Assembly (NCBI RefSeq): GCF_001270965.1
Contig: NZ_LGIA01000171.1
Span: 55,545-119,544 of the forward strand
DNA from: Sunxiuqinia dokdonensis
GTDB taxonomy: Bacteria; Bacteroidota; Bacteroidia; Bacteroidales; Prolixibacteraceae
Direction of reading: 5' to 3'
DNA: 64,000 bases
The translations under genes and the position numbers were made by a program. Of this stretch, positions 43,251 to 53,040 are shown in pieces (the stretch's first letter is position 1; every line of letters starts with the position of its first letter). The notes under the pieces are model-generated. The model worked only from the letters and a program-made list of their open reading frames with translations, was not told the origin of the DNA and did no database searches.

Positions 43251-44342
43251 ATGAAAGCAATAAAAAGCCAGAGATACACCGCTTTTATTCTATTTTTTCT
43301 TTTAAGCTTTAGCATCACATCAACACCTGCTTTTGCTGAAGGTGACAGCCACGATTCACACTCCAAAGAGTTTATTCCAGGCGAATACATCATGCACCAC
43401 GTTGCCGATGCTTTTGAATGGCATTTGGCCACCATCGGAGAAACGCACATTACGGTGCCACTCCCCATTATATTGTACAGCAAAACCAGCGGCTGGCACG
43501 CTTTTATGTCGTCGAAGTTTGACCACGGAAACACAACCTACAAGAACTTTCGCATTTCGCACCACGGAGAAAACTCCGGGAAAATTGAAGAAGTTAACCA
43601 ACAAGGAGAAGTGATTGGGCTCCCATTAAACTTATCGATCACCAAGGTGGTCGCCGGAGCACTTTTCAGTGTTGTCCTGCTGCTCCTGATATTTGTTTCC
43701 GCAGCCAAATCAGCCAAACGGCGAACCGGACAGGCACCCAAGGGCATTCAAAATACCGTTGAGCCCATCATCCTTTTCGTTCGCGACGAAATTGCCAAAC
43801 CCGCTATCGGCGATAAAAAATACGAAAAGTTCATGCCCTTTTTGTTGACCTTGTTCTTCTTCATCTTGCTAAACAACCTAATGGGGCTGATTCCCATATT
43901 CCCGTTTGGAGCCAATGTTACCGGAAACATTGCCGTCACCATGTCACTGGCATTGTTTACGTTTGCCGTAACCAACCTCAATGGCAACAAACATTACTGG
44001 AAAGAAATATTCAACCCCGATGTTCCCATGTGGCTGAAGTTTCCGCTCCCGCTGATGCCCATCATTGAGCTATCGGGTGTAATTACCAAACCCTTTGTTT
44101 TAATGGTTCGTCTTTTTGCCAACATGATGGCCGGCCACATGATTGTGACCGTTTTCATCAGCCTTATTTTTATCTTTGGAAAACTCATGGGGACTGCTGC
44201 AGGCTTGGCCATCAGCCCGGTATCCATCGTATTTTCACTTTTTATCCTGATGCTTGACCTGTTGGTTTCATTTATTCAGGCTTATGTTTTCACCTTACTG
44301 TCAGCCCTCTATTTTGGGATGGCCAAAGCAGAACATCACTAG
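43251..44342 (+). CDS. atpB: F0F1 ATP synthase subunit a
   Basis: 363 aa, ATG at 43251. Long N-terminus with a signal-like segment (about 1-29, ending in AFA), a His/Asp-rich stretch and an extra domain, typical for Bacteroidota subunit a. The membrane part has the essential Arg in KPFVLMVRLFANMMAGHM and the C-terminal SFIQAYVFTLLSALYF. Forms the proton half-channels against the c-ring. Confidence 0.94.
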   Translation: MKAIKSQRYTAFILFFLLSFSITSTPAFAEGDSHDSHSKEFIPGEYIMHHVADAFEWHLATIGETHITVPLPIILYSKTSGWHAFMSSKFDHGNTTYKNFRISHHGENSGKIEEVNQQGEVIGLPLNLSITKVVAGALFSVVLLLLIFVSAAKSAKRRTGQAPKGIQNTVEPIILFVRDEIAKPAIGDKKYEKFMPFLLTLFFFILLNNLMGLIPIFPFGANVTGNIAVTMSLALFTFAVTNLNGNKHYWKEIFNPDVPMWLKFPLPLMPIIELSGVITKPFVLMVRLFANMMAGHMIVTVFISLIFIFGKLMGTAAGLAISPVSIVFSLFILMLDLLVSFIQAYVFTLLSALYFGMAKAEHH

Positions 44343-44348
44343 TTTTAA

Positions 44349-44660
<312 letters not shown>

Positions 44661-44677
44661 AAGAATTGTATTTATTG

Positions 44678-44714
44678 GTCGTCCCCTCCCGGGATTGCCG
44701 GGAGGCTGGACGAC
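44678..44714 (+). promoter_or_regulatory. Strong hairpin between atpE and atpF
   Basis: GTCGTCC pairs with GGACGAC and CCTCCCGG with CCGGGAGG around a 5-nt loop, giving about 15 GC-rich pairs with a small bulge. No U tract follows, so it is probably an mRNA-stability or processing element, not a terminator. The inner arms resemble palindromes of repeat R1. Confidence 0.75.
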
Positions 44715-44736
44715 AACAACTTAAAAAACAAGAATT

Positions 44737-45231
44737 ATGGGATTTGTTACTCCGGATTTTGGAACCCTGTTTTGGATGACAATCATCTTTGGGATCTTAC
44801 TCGTTATCCTAAAGAAGTTTGCCTGGAAGCCGATTTTGACAGCTTTAAAGGAGCGGGAAACATCGATCGCCAATGCGCTTTCGTCGGCTGACAAAGCTCG
44901 CGAAGAAGTGAAGGACCTGAAAGCAGACCACGAAAAAATTATTGCCCAGGCCAAAAAGGAAAAAGATCTGATTATAAAAGAAGCCCGTGACTTAAAAGAT
45001 AAACTGTTGGCTGAAGCTAAGACCCAGGCATCCGGCGAAGGACAAAAAATTGTTGCTGCGGCACGCCAGCAAATACAAGCTGAAAAACAAGCAGCCATAA
45101 GCGAAATGCGAAAACAAATCGCTGACCTGTCAGTTTTGATAGCCGAAAAAGTCATCCAAAAAGAGTTAAAAGACAAAGCCTCTCAGGAAAATCTGGTTGA
45201 AGACCTCCTGAAAGATCTTAAACTACAATAA
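44737..45231 (+). CDS. atpF: F0F1 ATP synthase subunit b
   Basis: 164 aa, ATG at 44737. One N-terminal membrane helix (about 9-27, LFWMTIIFGILLVILKKF) followed by a long charged coiled coil, the b-subunit stalk. Ends 4 bp before atpH. Confidence 0.93.
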   Translation: MGFVTPDFGTLFWMTIIFGILLVILKKFAWKPILTALKERETSIANALSSADKAREEVKDLKADHEKIIAQAKKEKDLIIKEARDLKDKLLAEAKTQASGEGQKIVAAARQQIQAEKQAAISEMRKQIADLSVLIAEKVIQKELKDKASQENLVEDLLKDLKLQ

Positions 45232-45235
45232 TTTC

Positions 45236-45787
45236 ATGGATCAAAGTAAAGTGACCGTCCGCTATGCGAAAGCTTTCTTCGGCCTGGCAAAAGAAAAACA
45301 ATTGCTGGATGAGGTGAAGAATGACATGGAAATGATTGGGCAACTGATCAAAACCAGCACCGATCTGCAACTGCTTTTGGAAAGCCCGGTCGTTAAATCC
45401 TCGAAGAAAGTCAGTCTTTTGAAAACAATTTTCGAAGGAAAAGTGAATCAACTGACGGTTGATTTTTTAGCCATGGTCGCAGCAAACAAACGGGAGATTT
45501 TTACCCAGGGCATTTGCCTGAATTTTGCGGCGCTCTATCGTCAGGATCAGGGGATCAAATCGGCCGTCATTACTACGGCGGTTCCATTACAAGAAGATTT
45601 AGTCTCACAAATACAAAAACAGCTCGAAAGCGAATTCAAGACAAAAGTTGAGTTAAGCCAACGAGTAGACACCGAACTCATCGGAGGATTTGTTTTGCGT
45701 GTCGACGACCGCCAGATTGACGCCAGCATGGCTTCAAAACTGCGTAGGGTCAAGGAAACATTTTTACAAACTCAAATCAACAAGTAA
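45236..45787 (+). CDS. atpH: F0F1 ATP synthase subunit delta
   Basis: 183 aa, ATG at 45236. Helical N-terminal domain starting [15 protein letters not shown] and C-terminal signature [20 protein letters not shown]. Connects the b stalk with the top of F1. 14 bp before atpA. Confidence 0.93.
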   Translation: MDQSKVTVRYAKAFFGLAKEKQLLDEVKNDMEMIGQLIKTSTDLQLLLESPVVKSSKKVSLLKTIFEGKVNQLTVDFLAMVAANKREIFTQGICLNFAALYRQDQGIKSAVITTAVPLQEDLVSQIQKQLESEFKTKVELSQRVDTELIGGFVLRVDDRQIDASMASKLRRVKETFLQTQINK

Positions 45788-45801
45788 AAAACTATAAAAC
45801 A

Positions 45802-47379
45802 ATGGCTGATATAAAACCCGCTGAAGTATCCGCAATACTAAAACAGCAACTGCAAGGCTTTCAGTCGCAAGCCGAATTGGAGGAAGTAGGAACAGTACTC
45901 CAGGTTGGTGATGGTATTGCCCGTATCTACGGGCTTTCAAATGTTGAAGCAAACGAAATGCTTGAGTTCCAGGATGGTGTCAAGGGGATTGTTTTGAACC
46001 TTGAAGAAGACAACGTTGGCGCCGTACTTTTAGGGCCTTCCGAGGGCATCAAAGAAGGCGACACCGTCAAGCGCCTGCAGCGCATTGCCTCCATCGAAGT
46101 GGGCGAAGGCGTCCTGGGCAGGGTGATCAACACCATTGGCGAACCCATTGATGGAAAAGGTCCCATTCAAGGCGAAAAATTTGAGATGCCACTGGAGCGG
46201 AAAGCACCGGGAGTGATCTACCGCCAGCCAGTGACCCAACCGCTGCAAACCGGTATTAAAGCCATCGATGCCATGATCCCGATCGGACGTGGACAACGCG
46301 AGTTGATTATCGGTGACCGCCAAACCGGAAAAACAGCGGTGGCTATTGACACGATCATCAATCAACGCGAAAATTACGAAGCCGGAACGCCGGTTTACTG
46401 TATTTATGTGGCCGTTGGACAAAAAGGCTCCACCGTGGCCAACATTGCAGCGACACTCGAAAAATATGGTGCAATGGATTATACGGTCATTGTTTCGGCA
46501 ACAGCCTCCGATCCGGCAGCACTGCAATATTATGCACCCTACGCCGGTGCTTCCATTGGCGAATACTTTCGCGATACCGGACGCGATGCCTTGATTATTT
46601 TCGATGACCTCTCCAAACAAGCAGTATCGTATCGTGAGGTCTCCTTGCTACTTCGCCGCCCACCAGGCCGTGAAGCTTATCCGGGTGACGTTTTTTACCT
46701 GCACTCAAGATTGCTGGAGCGTGCTGCAAAAATCATCGAATCCGATGAGATTGCTTCAAAAATGAACGACCTGCCCGAGTGCTTGCAGGGAAAAGTGAAA
46801 GGTGGCGGCTCACTGACGGCCCTGCCCATTATTGAAACCCAGGCCAGCGACGTTTCCGCCTATATTCCGACCAACGTAATTTCGATTACCGATGGCCAGA
46901 TTTTCCTGGAGTCGAATTTGTTTAACTCCGGCGTTCGGCCAGCCATTAACGTCGGAATTTCCGTTTCGCGTGTGGGTGGTAATGCACAGGTGAAAGCCAT
47001 GAAAAAGATTTCGGGAACGCTGAAGCTGGACCAGGCCCAATTCCGCGAGCTCGAAGCATTCTCAAAGTTTGGTTCCGACCTCGACGCGGCAACCATGCGT
47101 GTGCTCGATAAAGGACGAAAAAACGTAGAAATTCTGAAGCAGGGACAATATGCTCCGATAAAAATTGAGCACCAAATTGCCATTATTTACTGCGGAACCA
47201 AGGAACTGCTGCGCACCGTTCCGGTGGAGAAAGTAAAAGCTTTTGAAAAAGATTTTATTGACACCCTGGAAATGGAGCATCGCCCAACACTGGATCAATT
47301 GAGAAAAGGAATCCTGAACGACGACATGACCGGAGTTCTGGAAAAAGTAGCAAAAGAAGTAGCAGAACGATATAAATAG
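45802..47379 (+). CDS. atpA: F0F1 ATP synthase subunit alpha
   Basis: 525 aa, ATG at 45802. P-loop GDRQTGKT at 171-178, alpha signature [14 protein letters not shown], and full domain plan. Non-catalytic nucleotide-binding subunit of F1. Operon order is atpB-E-F-H-A-G with no atpD or atpC after atpG; in Bacteroidota these two normally lie in a separate operon. Confidence 0.96.
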   Translation: MADIKPAEVSAILKQQLQGFQSQAELEEVGTVLQVGDGIARIYGLSNVEANEMLEFQDGVKGIVLNLEEDNVGAVLLGPSEGIKEGDTVKRLQRIASIEVGEGVLGRVINTIGEPIDGKGPIQGEKFEMPLERKAPGVIYRQPVTQPLQTGIKAIDAMIPIGRGQRELIIGDRQTGKTAVAIDTIINQRENYEAGTPVYCIYVAVGQKGSTVANIAATLEKYGAMDYTVIVSATASDPAALQYYAPYAGASIGEYFRDTGRDALIIFDDLSKQAVSYREVSLLLRRPPGREAYPGDVFYLHSRLLERAAKIIESDEIASKMNDLPECLQGKVKGGGSLTALPIIETQASDVSAYIPTNVISITDGQIFLESNLFNSGVRPAINVGISVSRVGGNAQVKAMKKISGTLKLDQAQFRELEAFSKFGSDLDAATMRVLDKGRKNVEILKQGQYAPIKIEHQIAIIYCGTKELLRTVPVEKVKAFEKDFIDTLEMEHRPTLDQLRKGILNDDMTGVLEKVAKEVAERYK

Positions 47380-47387
47380 TGAAACGA

Positions 47388-47421
47388 TTGAACGATCAAA
47401 GTTGCGATTTTGATCGTTCAA
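47388..47421 (+). promoter_or_regulatory. Perfect stem-loop between atpA and atpG
   Basis: TTGAACGATCAAA (47388-47400) and TTTGATCGTTCAA (47409-47421) form a perfect 13-bp stem with an 8-nt loop, ending 21 bp before the atpG ATG. No U tract follows. Likely affects mRNA stability or atpG translation. Confidence 0.7.
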
Positions 47422-47442
47422 CCATTCAATCATTTGCAGAAG

Positions 47443-48324
47443 ATGGCCAGTTTAAAAGAAATACGTACACGAATTTCATCGGTAAAAACCACCCGGCAGG
47501 TGACCAGTGCCATGAAAATGGTTTCGGCGGCCAAGCTGAAAAAGGCCCAGGATGCCATCCTTCAAATCAGGCCCTATGCCGATAAACTTCACGAAATTCT
47601 GAGCTCAATCAGTTCGAGCCTCGAAAATAGCGACGAGTCGGTTTACACGCAGCAGCGGGAGCCCGAAAAGGTGCTGATCATACTGGTTAGCTCCAACCGT
47701 GGCCTTTGTGGTGCCTTCAATACAAACATCGCCAAAACGGCTTACGAACTGGCCCTGACCAAATACAACAGACAACTGAAATCGGGGCAACTCGGGTTTT
47801 TGATTGTTGGCAAACAAGGCGAAAAATACCTCAAATTGAAAAAGATGCCGGTCGTAGGACAAGCCAACGACTTATTGGACTTGCTGACGTTTGAGCAAAC
47901 ATCAAAACTGGCAACAAACCTGATGGCCGATTTTGAAGAACAAAAGTACGACCGGGTTGAACTGGTTTACAATGAATTTAAAAATGCGGCTGTTCAAATT
48001 CCTACGGCAGAACAGTTCCTTCCGGTAGCGATGCAAAATGAAGAAGATGAGTCAACCAGCCATTTCGACTTCATTTATGAACCAACAAAAGAGCAAATTG
48101 TAGAGGAGCTCATTCCACGATCGCTGAAAATCCAGTTGTACCGTGCGCTACTCGACTCGAACGCCGCAGAACAAGGTGCGCGCATGACTGCCATGCACAA
48201 GGCAACGGACAATGCCACGGATCTGATTAAAGACTTAACCCTGACCTTCAACAAAGCACGCCAGGCAGCCATTACCAACGAAATTTTGGAGGTAACCAAC
48301 GGTGCCGAAGCGCTGAATGGCTAA
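47443..48324 (+). CDS. atpG: F0F1 ATP synthase subunit gamma
   Basis: 293 aa from ATG 47443 (MASLKEIRTRISSVKTTRQV); an upstream in-frame start would fall in the stem-loop and adds non-family residues. N-terminal helix TSAMKMVSAAKLKKAQ and C-terminal ATDNATDLIKDLTLTFNKAR with ARQAAITNEILE are diagnostic. Central rotor shaft; last atp gene here. Confidence 0.95.
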   Translation: MASLKEIRTRISSVKTTRQVTSAMKMVSAAKLKKAQDAILQIRPYADKLHEILSSISSSLENSDESVYTQQREPEKVLIILVSSNRGLCGAFNTNIAKTAYELALTKYNRQLKSGQLGFLIVGKQGEKYLKLKKMPVVGQANDLLDLLTFEQTSKLATNLMADFEEQKYDRVELVYNEFKNAAVQIPTAEQFLPVAMQNEEDESTSHFDFIYEPTKEQIVEELIPRSLKIQLYRALLDSNAAEQGARMTAMHKATDNATDLIKDLTLTFNKARQAAITNEILEVTNGAEALNG

Positions 48325-48455
48325 ATTGAGTCCGTATCTTTTTTTGAAGGAAATAAGCTGTCGTGTTCGCCACCAGCTGTTGGTGTCCAAGATCCCGGAC
48401 AAACTCAAAACAAATGCGGGTGTAAAACTGTCGTTTTACTAAAACCAGCCAAGCG

Positions 48456-49196
48456 ATGACTAGGAATACTTCCGGTTCGGATGCCTATAGGAAACAGGTG
48501 TTGGATGAATTGCATGCCTGGCAACGCAGCATGCAAAAAAAGCCAAGCATACTGAATGAAGCGACTAAAAAGCTTCAGGCAAAAGCAAACCGCATCATCC
48601 CCGAAAAGGCCCACCAGGCCATCACCCAAGCCATAAAACACACAACACAGAGCATCATGACCGGTTCCGGACTGATCACGCCACGCCTCGTCTTGTCGGA
48701 TGCTCCGCTCGAAATGCGCGAAGCCAAAATCATCGACCGCATCAAATTCTACCGCTCAACTGCCGCTGTAGAAGGAGCAGCCACCGGATTTGGCGGAATT
48801 TTATGGGGCTTTGCCGACCTCCCACTCTGGATGGCCATTAAAATAAAAATGCTGTTTGAACTGGCCGCCCAGTATGGCTTCGACACACAAGACTACCGCG
48901 AACGGATCTTCATCTTGTATGTTTTTCAATTGGCTTTCTCGAGTCAGGAACACCGGAATAAGGTGTATCGACTCATCGAAGACTGGGATAAACACAAACT
49001 ACCAGACGACAACAATCAACTCGACTGGAGAACCTACTGGGAAGAATACCGCGACCACCTCGACCTGGCGAAACTGTTTCAACTAATTCCAGGTGTGGGC
49101 GCAGGAGTTGGAGCGGTTGTTAACTACAAATTGACCACCCGACTGGGCAAGTTTGCCATGAATGCCTATCGCATGAGACTACACCTTCAGTCCTAA
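48456..49196 (+). CDS. EcsC family protein
   Basis: 246 aa, ATG at 48456. EcsC-like features: GAATGFGGILWGFADLPLWM and the C-terminal LFQLIPGVGAGVGAVVNYKL. EcsC was named from the Bacillus ecs ABC transporter operon; its function is not settled. It may associate with the membrane through the glycine-rich segments. It follows atpG by 131 bp on the same strand and precedes a convergent ribosomal operon. Confidence 0.82.
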   Translation: MTRNTSGSDAYRKQVLDELHAWQRSMQKKPSILNEATKKLQAKANRIIPEKAHQAITQAIKHTTQSIMTGSGLITPRLVLSDAPLEMREAKIIDRIKFYRSTAAVEGAATGFGGILWGFADLPLWMAIKIKMLFELAAQYGFDTQDYRERIFILYVFQLAFSSQEHRNKVYRLIEDWDKHKLPDDNNQLDWRTYWEEYRDHLDLAKLFQLIPGVGAGVGAVVNYKLTTRLGKFAMNAYRMRLHLQS

Positions 49197-49370
49197 AAAC
49201 GGGAACTGCTTTTCGAGTCGCCCTCATTCACGAAGCCCAGAAGTCACCTTATCAATAAAAAACAGCACCCACTTTTAAAAACCAAATACGAAATCCGTGA
49301 AGTCTCTTTTGACGATTCGTTTGATGAAGAGTCCGACTGTTTAAGCGGACCCAAAAAACTATTTCTACAA

Positions 49371-49402
49371 AAAAAAGGAGCCTCAGCAGAGACCCCTTTT
49401 TA
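49371..49402 (-). terminator. Probable terminator of the rplM-tsf operon
   Basis: On the minus strand, AAAAGGGGTCTC and GAGGCTCCTTTT form an imperfect stem followed by TTT, 25 bp after the tsf stop. Confidence 0.6.
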
Positions 49403-49427
49403 AACGTTATTGTGTATTTTGAATGTA

Positions 49428-50255
49428 TTATTCAGATAGGGCAAAACGAACAAACTCAGTGGCTGTCAATCCTTTGTCTACTGACTGAAGGTATTCTTTC
49501 ACGGTTTGCTTGTTATCCTTCACAAAGGCTTGGTTCAACAAAGTACTTTCTTTGAAGAATTTATTCAAGGCGCCTTGTGCAATCTTATCCAGCATCGCTT
49601 CCGGTTTTCCTTCCTGACGGAATTTTTCCTTGGCAATCTCCAGTTCCTTGGCAACGATTTCCGGTGAAACATTGTCTTTATCAACGGCAACAGGGCTCAT
49701 GGCAGCCACTTGCATGGCCACATCTTTCATCACCTGTGTGTCAACTCCAGCCTGGTTGAAACCGACCAAAGTAGCCAATTTATTTCCCGGGTGAATGTAA
49801 GGAACAACCGCTTCTGCTTCTACTTTGGCGAAGAACGACAGTTCAATCTTTTCGCCAATAACACCGGTTTGCTCGGTCACGTGCGATTCGATGGTACGGC
49901 CATCAACTTCCAAAGCTTTCAGCGCATCCAAATCGGCTGGCTTGTTGGCAATGGCTGCCTCCAAAAACTTGTTGGTAATTTTCACAAAGTCTTCGTTTTT
50001 AGCCACGAAATCAGTTTCGCAGTTCAAAACGACAATTGCTCCGTATTGATTATTCTCACTAACACCGGCCAGGACGACGCCTTCTGAAGCTTCACGATCA
50101 GATCGTTTGCTTGCAACCAGTTTGCCTTTTTCGCGGATTATTTGAATAGCGGCATCAAAATCGCCATTGGCTTCGGCAAGGGCGTTTTTACAGTCCATCA
50201 TGCCGGCTCCTGTTGCTTTACGCAACTTCATTACATCTGCAGCAGTAATTGCCAT
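49428..50255 (-). CDS. tsf: Elongation factor Ts
   Basis: 275 aa, ATG at 50255. UBA-like N-terminus with ADVMKLRKATGAGMMDCKNA and the core NCETDFVAKNEDF. Exchanges GDP for GTP on EF-Tu. Follows rpsB by 32 bp. Confidence 0.96.
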   Translation of the reverse strand: MAITAADVMKLRKATGAGMMDCKNALAEANGDFDAAIQIIREKGKLVASKRSDREASEGVVLAGVSENNQYGAIVVLNCETDFVAKNEDFVKITNKFLEAAIANKPADLDALKALEVDGRTIESHVTEQTGVIGEKIELSFFAKVEAEAVVPYIHPGNKLATLVGFNQAGVDTQVMKDVAMQVAAMSPVAVDKDNVSPEIVAKELEIAKEKFRQEGKPEAMLDKIAQGALNKFFKESTLLNQAFVKDNKQTVKEYLQSVDKGLTATEFVRFALSE

Positions 50256-50287
50256 AATTGATTATTTTTATTTTATTAAAAGAGCAA

Positions 50288-51085
50288 TTATTCTTCGTTT
50301 TCATCATCTTTCACTTCAACCTTTTCGGCTTTAGCGGCTGATTTTTTGCTCTTGGCTTTTTTGGGTTTCTCTTCGTCTCCCTCGTTATCGCGTTCCACTT
50401 TGCGCTCGTTCAATCCTTCGCTAATGGCATCGCACATCAGGCGAACGATCAGGCGAACCGACTGAGAAGCATCATCGTTGGCAGGAATGATAAAATCAAG
50501 TCCTTCAGGATTTGAATTCGTATCGACCATCGCAAATACAGGAATACCCAATTTTTGAGCTTCGCGCACGGCGATCTTTTCTTTCATCACGTCAACCACA
50601 AAAAGGGCGGCAGGCAAACGAGTCAGGTCAGCAATACTTCCCAGTACTTTTTCCATTTTGGCCCGTTGACGTGTAATTTGCAACTTTTCGCGTTTTGACA
50701 AGTTACTCCAACTGTCTTCCTTTTCCATCTTGTCAATGGAAATCATTTTCTTTACCGCTTTGCGGATGGTTGGAAAGTTTGTTAGCATACCTCCTGGCCA
50801 ACGCTCAACTACGTAAGGCATATTCACACTCCCTACGGAATCAGCAACGATATCTTTCGCTTGTTTCTTCGTTGCCACAAATAGTATTTTGCGACCCGAT
50901 TTGGCAATTTGTTTCAAGGCGGCAGCAGCCTCATCGATTTTTACAACTGTTTTTTGTAAGTCGATGATGTGGATTCCGTTTTTCTCCATAAAAATGTACG
51001 GAGCCATGTTTGGATTCCACTTTCTTTTCAGGTGGCCAAAGTGAACACCTGCATCCAGTAATTCTTGAAAATTTGTTCTTGGCAT
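50288..51085 (-). CDS. rpsB: 30S ribosomal protein S2
   Basis: 265 aa, ATG at 51085. Motifs LLDAGVHFGHLKRKWNPNM, ERWPGGMLTNF and VDTNSNPEGLDFIIPANDDA. The tail is Lys/Glu-rich (KPKKAKSKKSAAKAEKVEV), longer than in E. coli but usual for the phylum. Confidence 0.96.
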   Translation of the reverse strand: MPRTNFQELLDAGVHFGHLKRKWNPNMAPYIFMEKNGIHIIDLQKTVVKIDEAAAALKQIAKSGRKILFVATKKQAKDIVADSVGSVNMPYVVERWPGGMLTNFPTIRKAVKKMISIDKMEKEDSWSNLSKREKLQITRQRAKMEKVLGSIADLTRLPAALFVVDVMKEKIAVREAQKLGIPVFAMVDTNSNPEGLDFIIPANDDASQSVRLIVRLMCDAISEGLNERKVERDNEGDEEKPKKAKSKKSAAKAEKVEVKDDENEE

Positions 51086-51196
51086 CTTTTTACTTTTATA
51101 AATAATTTGTTGAAAAGCAACCCCTGAGTAGCTCCAGGTTTACAGGAAGTCTCAGCAGTTTCAGATCCACAGTCATATTTAGATTGAATAATTCGA

Positions 51197-51583
51197 TTAA
51201 CGTTTTGAGAATTGGAAACGCTTCCGTGCTTTTGGCTGACCTGGTTTTTTACGTTCCACTTCGCGTGGGTCGCGGGTCACAAATCCGGCTTGTTTCAATA
51301 TTGTTCTTGACTCGGGGTCAATTTCCATCAAGGCTCTTGTAATGGCCAAACGCAGTGCTTCCGCCTGTCCTTTAATACCGCCCCCATCAAGATTCACTTT
51401 GATGTCATATTGATCAGCTACACCAACCAGGTTCAATGGTTGCATAACAATATACTGTAGCGTACCATTGGGGAAATATTCTTTTAAATCCCTTTTGTTG
51501 ATGGTCACATTTCCTTTGCCCTCGCTAAGATAAATACGAGCCACAGCAGATTTTCTACGTCCTAGGGTATTTACTACTTCCAT
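51197..51583 (-). CDS. rpsI: 30S ribosomal protein S9
   Basis: 128 aa, ATG at 51583. Starts with NTLGRRKSAVARIYLSEGKG and ends KARKRFQFSKR, the conserved basic tail that reaches the P site. 2 bp after rplM. Confidence 0.96.
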   Translation of the reverse strand: MEVVNTLGRRKSAVARIYLSEGKGNVTINKRDLKEYFPNGTLQYIVMQPLNLVGVADQYDIKVNLDGGGIKGQAEALRLAITRALMEIDPESRTILKQAGFVTRDPREVERKKPGQPKARKRFQFSKR

Positions 51584-51585
51584 TG

Positions 51586-52044
51586 TTATAATTTAATCGT
51601 GTTTAAATCAATTACTCTTGGATTTTGAGCTTCTTGCTTGTGCTCTGGTCCAACATACACTTTCATGTTTCCATAAACCTTGCGACCCAAGCGATTTTTC
51701 GGGAGCATGCCTTTCACAGCTTTCTCAACCAAACGCTCGGGATACTTCGCCAAAATATCCGCAGGTGATTGCTTACGTTGCCCACCAGGATAGCCGGTGT
51801 GGCTCAGGTAAACCTTATCACTGATTTTGTTACCTGTTAAACGCACTTTCTCTGCATTAATCACTATTACATTGTCCCCACAGTCTGCGTGAGGTGTAAA
51901 GTTGGGTTTGTTCTTTCCTCTCAGGATTTTAGCAACAGCACTGGCCAAACGACCAAGTATCATATCCGTTGCATCAACAACAACCCATTCCTTATTTGCC
52001 GTGGCGCTGTTGGCCGAAACGGTCTTGTAAGATAAAGTATCCAC
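51586..52044 (-). CDS. rplM: 50S ribosomal protein L13
   Basis: 152 aa, apparently starting with GTG at 52044 (MDTLSYKTVSANSATANKEW). Family motifs DMILGRLASAVAKILRGK, GDNVIVINAEKVRLTGNK and VKGMLPKNRLGRKVYGN. First gene of rplM-rpsI-rpsB-tsf. The 165-nt leader upstream is longer than needed and may be regulatory. Confidence 0.95.
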   Translation of the reverse strand: MDTLSYKTVSANSATANKEWVVVDATDMILGRLASAVAKILRGKNKPNFTPHADCGDNVIVINAEKVRLTGNKISDKVYLSHTGYPGGQRKQSPADILAKYPERLVEKAVKGMLPKNRLGRKVYGNMKVYVGPEHKQEAQNPRVIDLNTIKL

Positions 52045-52216
52045 TTGCCTTTAATTTTTTTAAATTAACACTAAAAGTTGCAAAAACTTACATTTCAATT
52101 GGTTGGGAGGTTTCCGACTTATCAACACCGGGCATGTTAATAAGGTTTCTACCAGCAACATTATCAATTATTTATAAGAACTGCAAGTACGGACAATAAT
52201 CGGGACTGCAAAAGTA
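52045..52216 (-). promoter_or_regulatory. rplM promoter and long leader
   Basis: On the minus strand a -7 box TACTTTTG lies at 52209-52216, followed by about 160 nt of leader before the GTG of rplM. Such leaders often carry L13-type autoregulatory structures, but I cannot assign a fold with confidence. Sequence 52217-52373 beyond it shows nothing else. Confidence 0.5.
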
Positions 52217-52373
52217 TTTCTTTTTTCTTAAAATCCAAACAGAAATGACTGCCGAAAACAAAATTAAATCAAAGATTTACAAGGTGGAAGGTGACAAAAG
52301 GAACGCATCGGCAGGTTGACCATCAAAAAACAGCAGCTTCGGAGCGCTAGGACTATGCTTTTACGAATAGCCT

Positions 52374-52895
52374 TCAGCGGAGCGTGAACCGCCAGGGTTT
52401 ACTCTGCCAGGGCTCACCGGCATAATGGATTCCAACACGTGCCGAGGTTTTTACATCGAGAGCCGGCGCAGCATCTTCAATCCAAAGCCGGGGCGAAAGA
52501 GCAAGATTTTCACCATAAAAAGAGCGGTCGAGCTGGAGTTCGCGCCCCACCCTTCCGGGGCCGTCAATACCTTTCAAACCACGAATCAGCACTGCCGATC
52601 CGTTACCAGCCTCTTCCGTCACAAAATTCAAAAGCCAGTACTGTCCATAGATGAGGTACACGTAAATCATTCCGCCGGGCTCGAACATGACCTTCGTGCG
52701 TTTGGTCAGACCTTTACTGGCATGGCAGGCCAAATCTTCCTGACCACAGTAAGCTTCGGTTTCCGTAATCTGGTAGCAACGGGTTTCACCGTTATCAAAC
52801 ACGCGAACCAGGGTTTTCCCCAACAATTCGCGGGCAACAGTCAGGGTATCGCTTTGGAAGAAATCGGCAGACAGGCGTTTCGTGACAGGTTTCAT
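52374..52895 (-). CDS. 3-methyladenine DNA glycosylase (AAG/Mpg family)
   Basis: 173 aa, ATG at 52895. Catalytic segment [20 protein letters not shown] with the general-base Glu, then [21 protein letters not shown], both signatures of the alkyladenine glycosylase family. Removes alkylated purines from DNA to start base-excision repair. Length is slightly below the usual 190-200 aa. Confidence 0.92.
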   Translation of the reverse strand: MKPVTKRLSADFFQSDTLTVARELLGKTLVRVFDNGETRCYQITETEAYCGQEDLACHASKGLTKRTKVMFEPGGMIYVYLIYGQYWLLNFVTEEAGNGSAVLIRGLKGIDGPGRVGRELQLDRSFYGENLALSPRLWIEDAAPALDVKTSARVGIHYAGEPWQSKPWRFTLR

Positions 52896-53007
52896 ACCAC
52901 GAAGATAAAACTTCCGGCCACACTGCGTAAAGCTTTTACATCTCCTTCGTTTAAGAATATTTAACTAATTACTTGAAAATGACGACCGCTTTTAAACAAA
53001 GCTTTAT

Positions 53008-53015
53008 TAATTTTG
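53008..53015 (+). promoter_or_regulatory. -7 box of the S41 protease promoter
   Basis: TAATTTTG fits TANNTTTG and lies 26 bp before the ATG at 53041; a TTG at 53020 would be almost at the transcription start, so the ATG is preferred. Confidence 0.5.
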
Positions 53016-53040
53016 TCGTTTGTCATTAAAAGAAGTCAGA

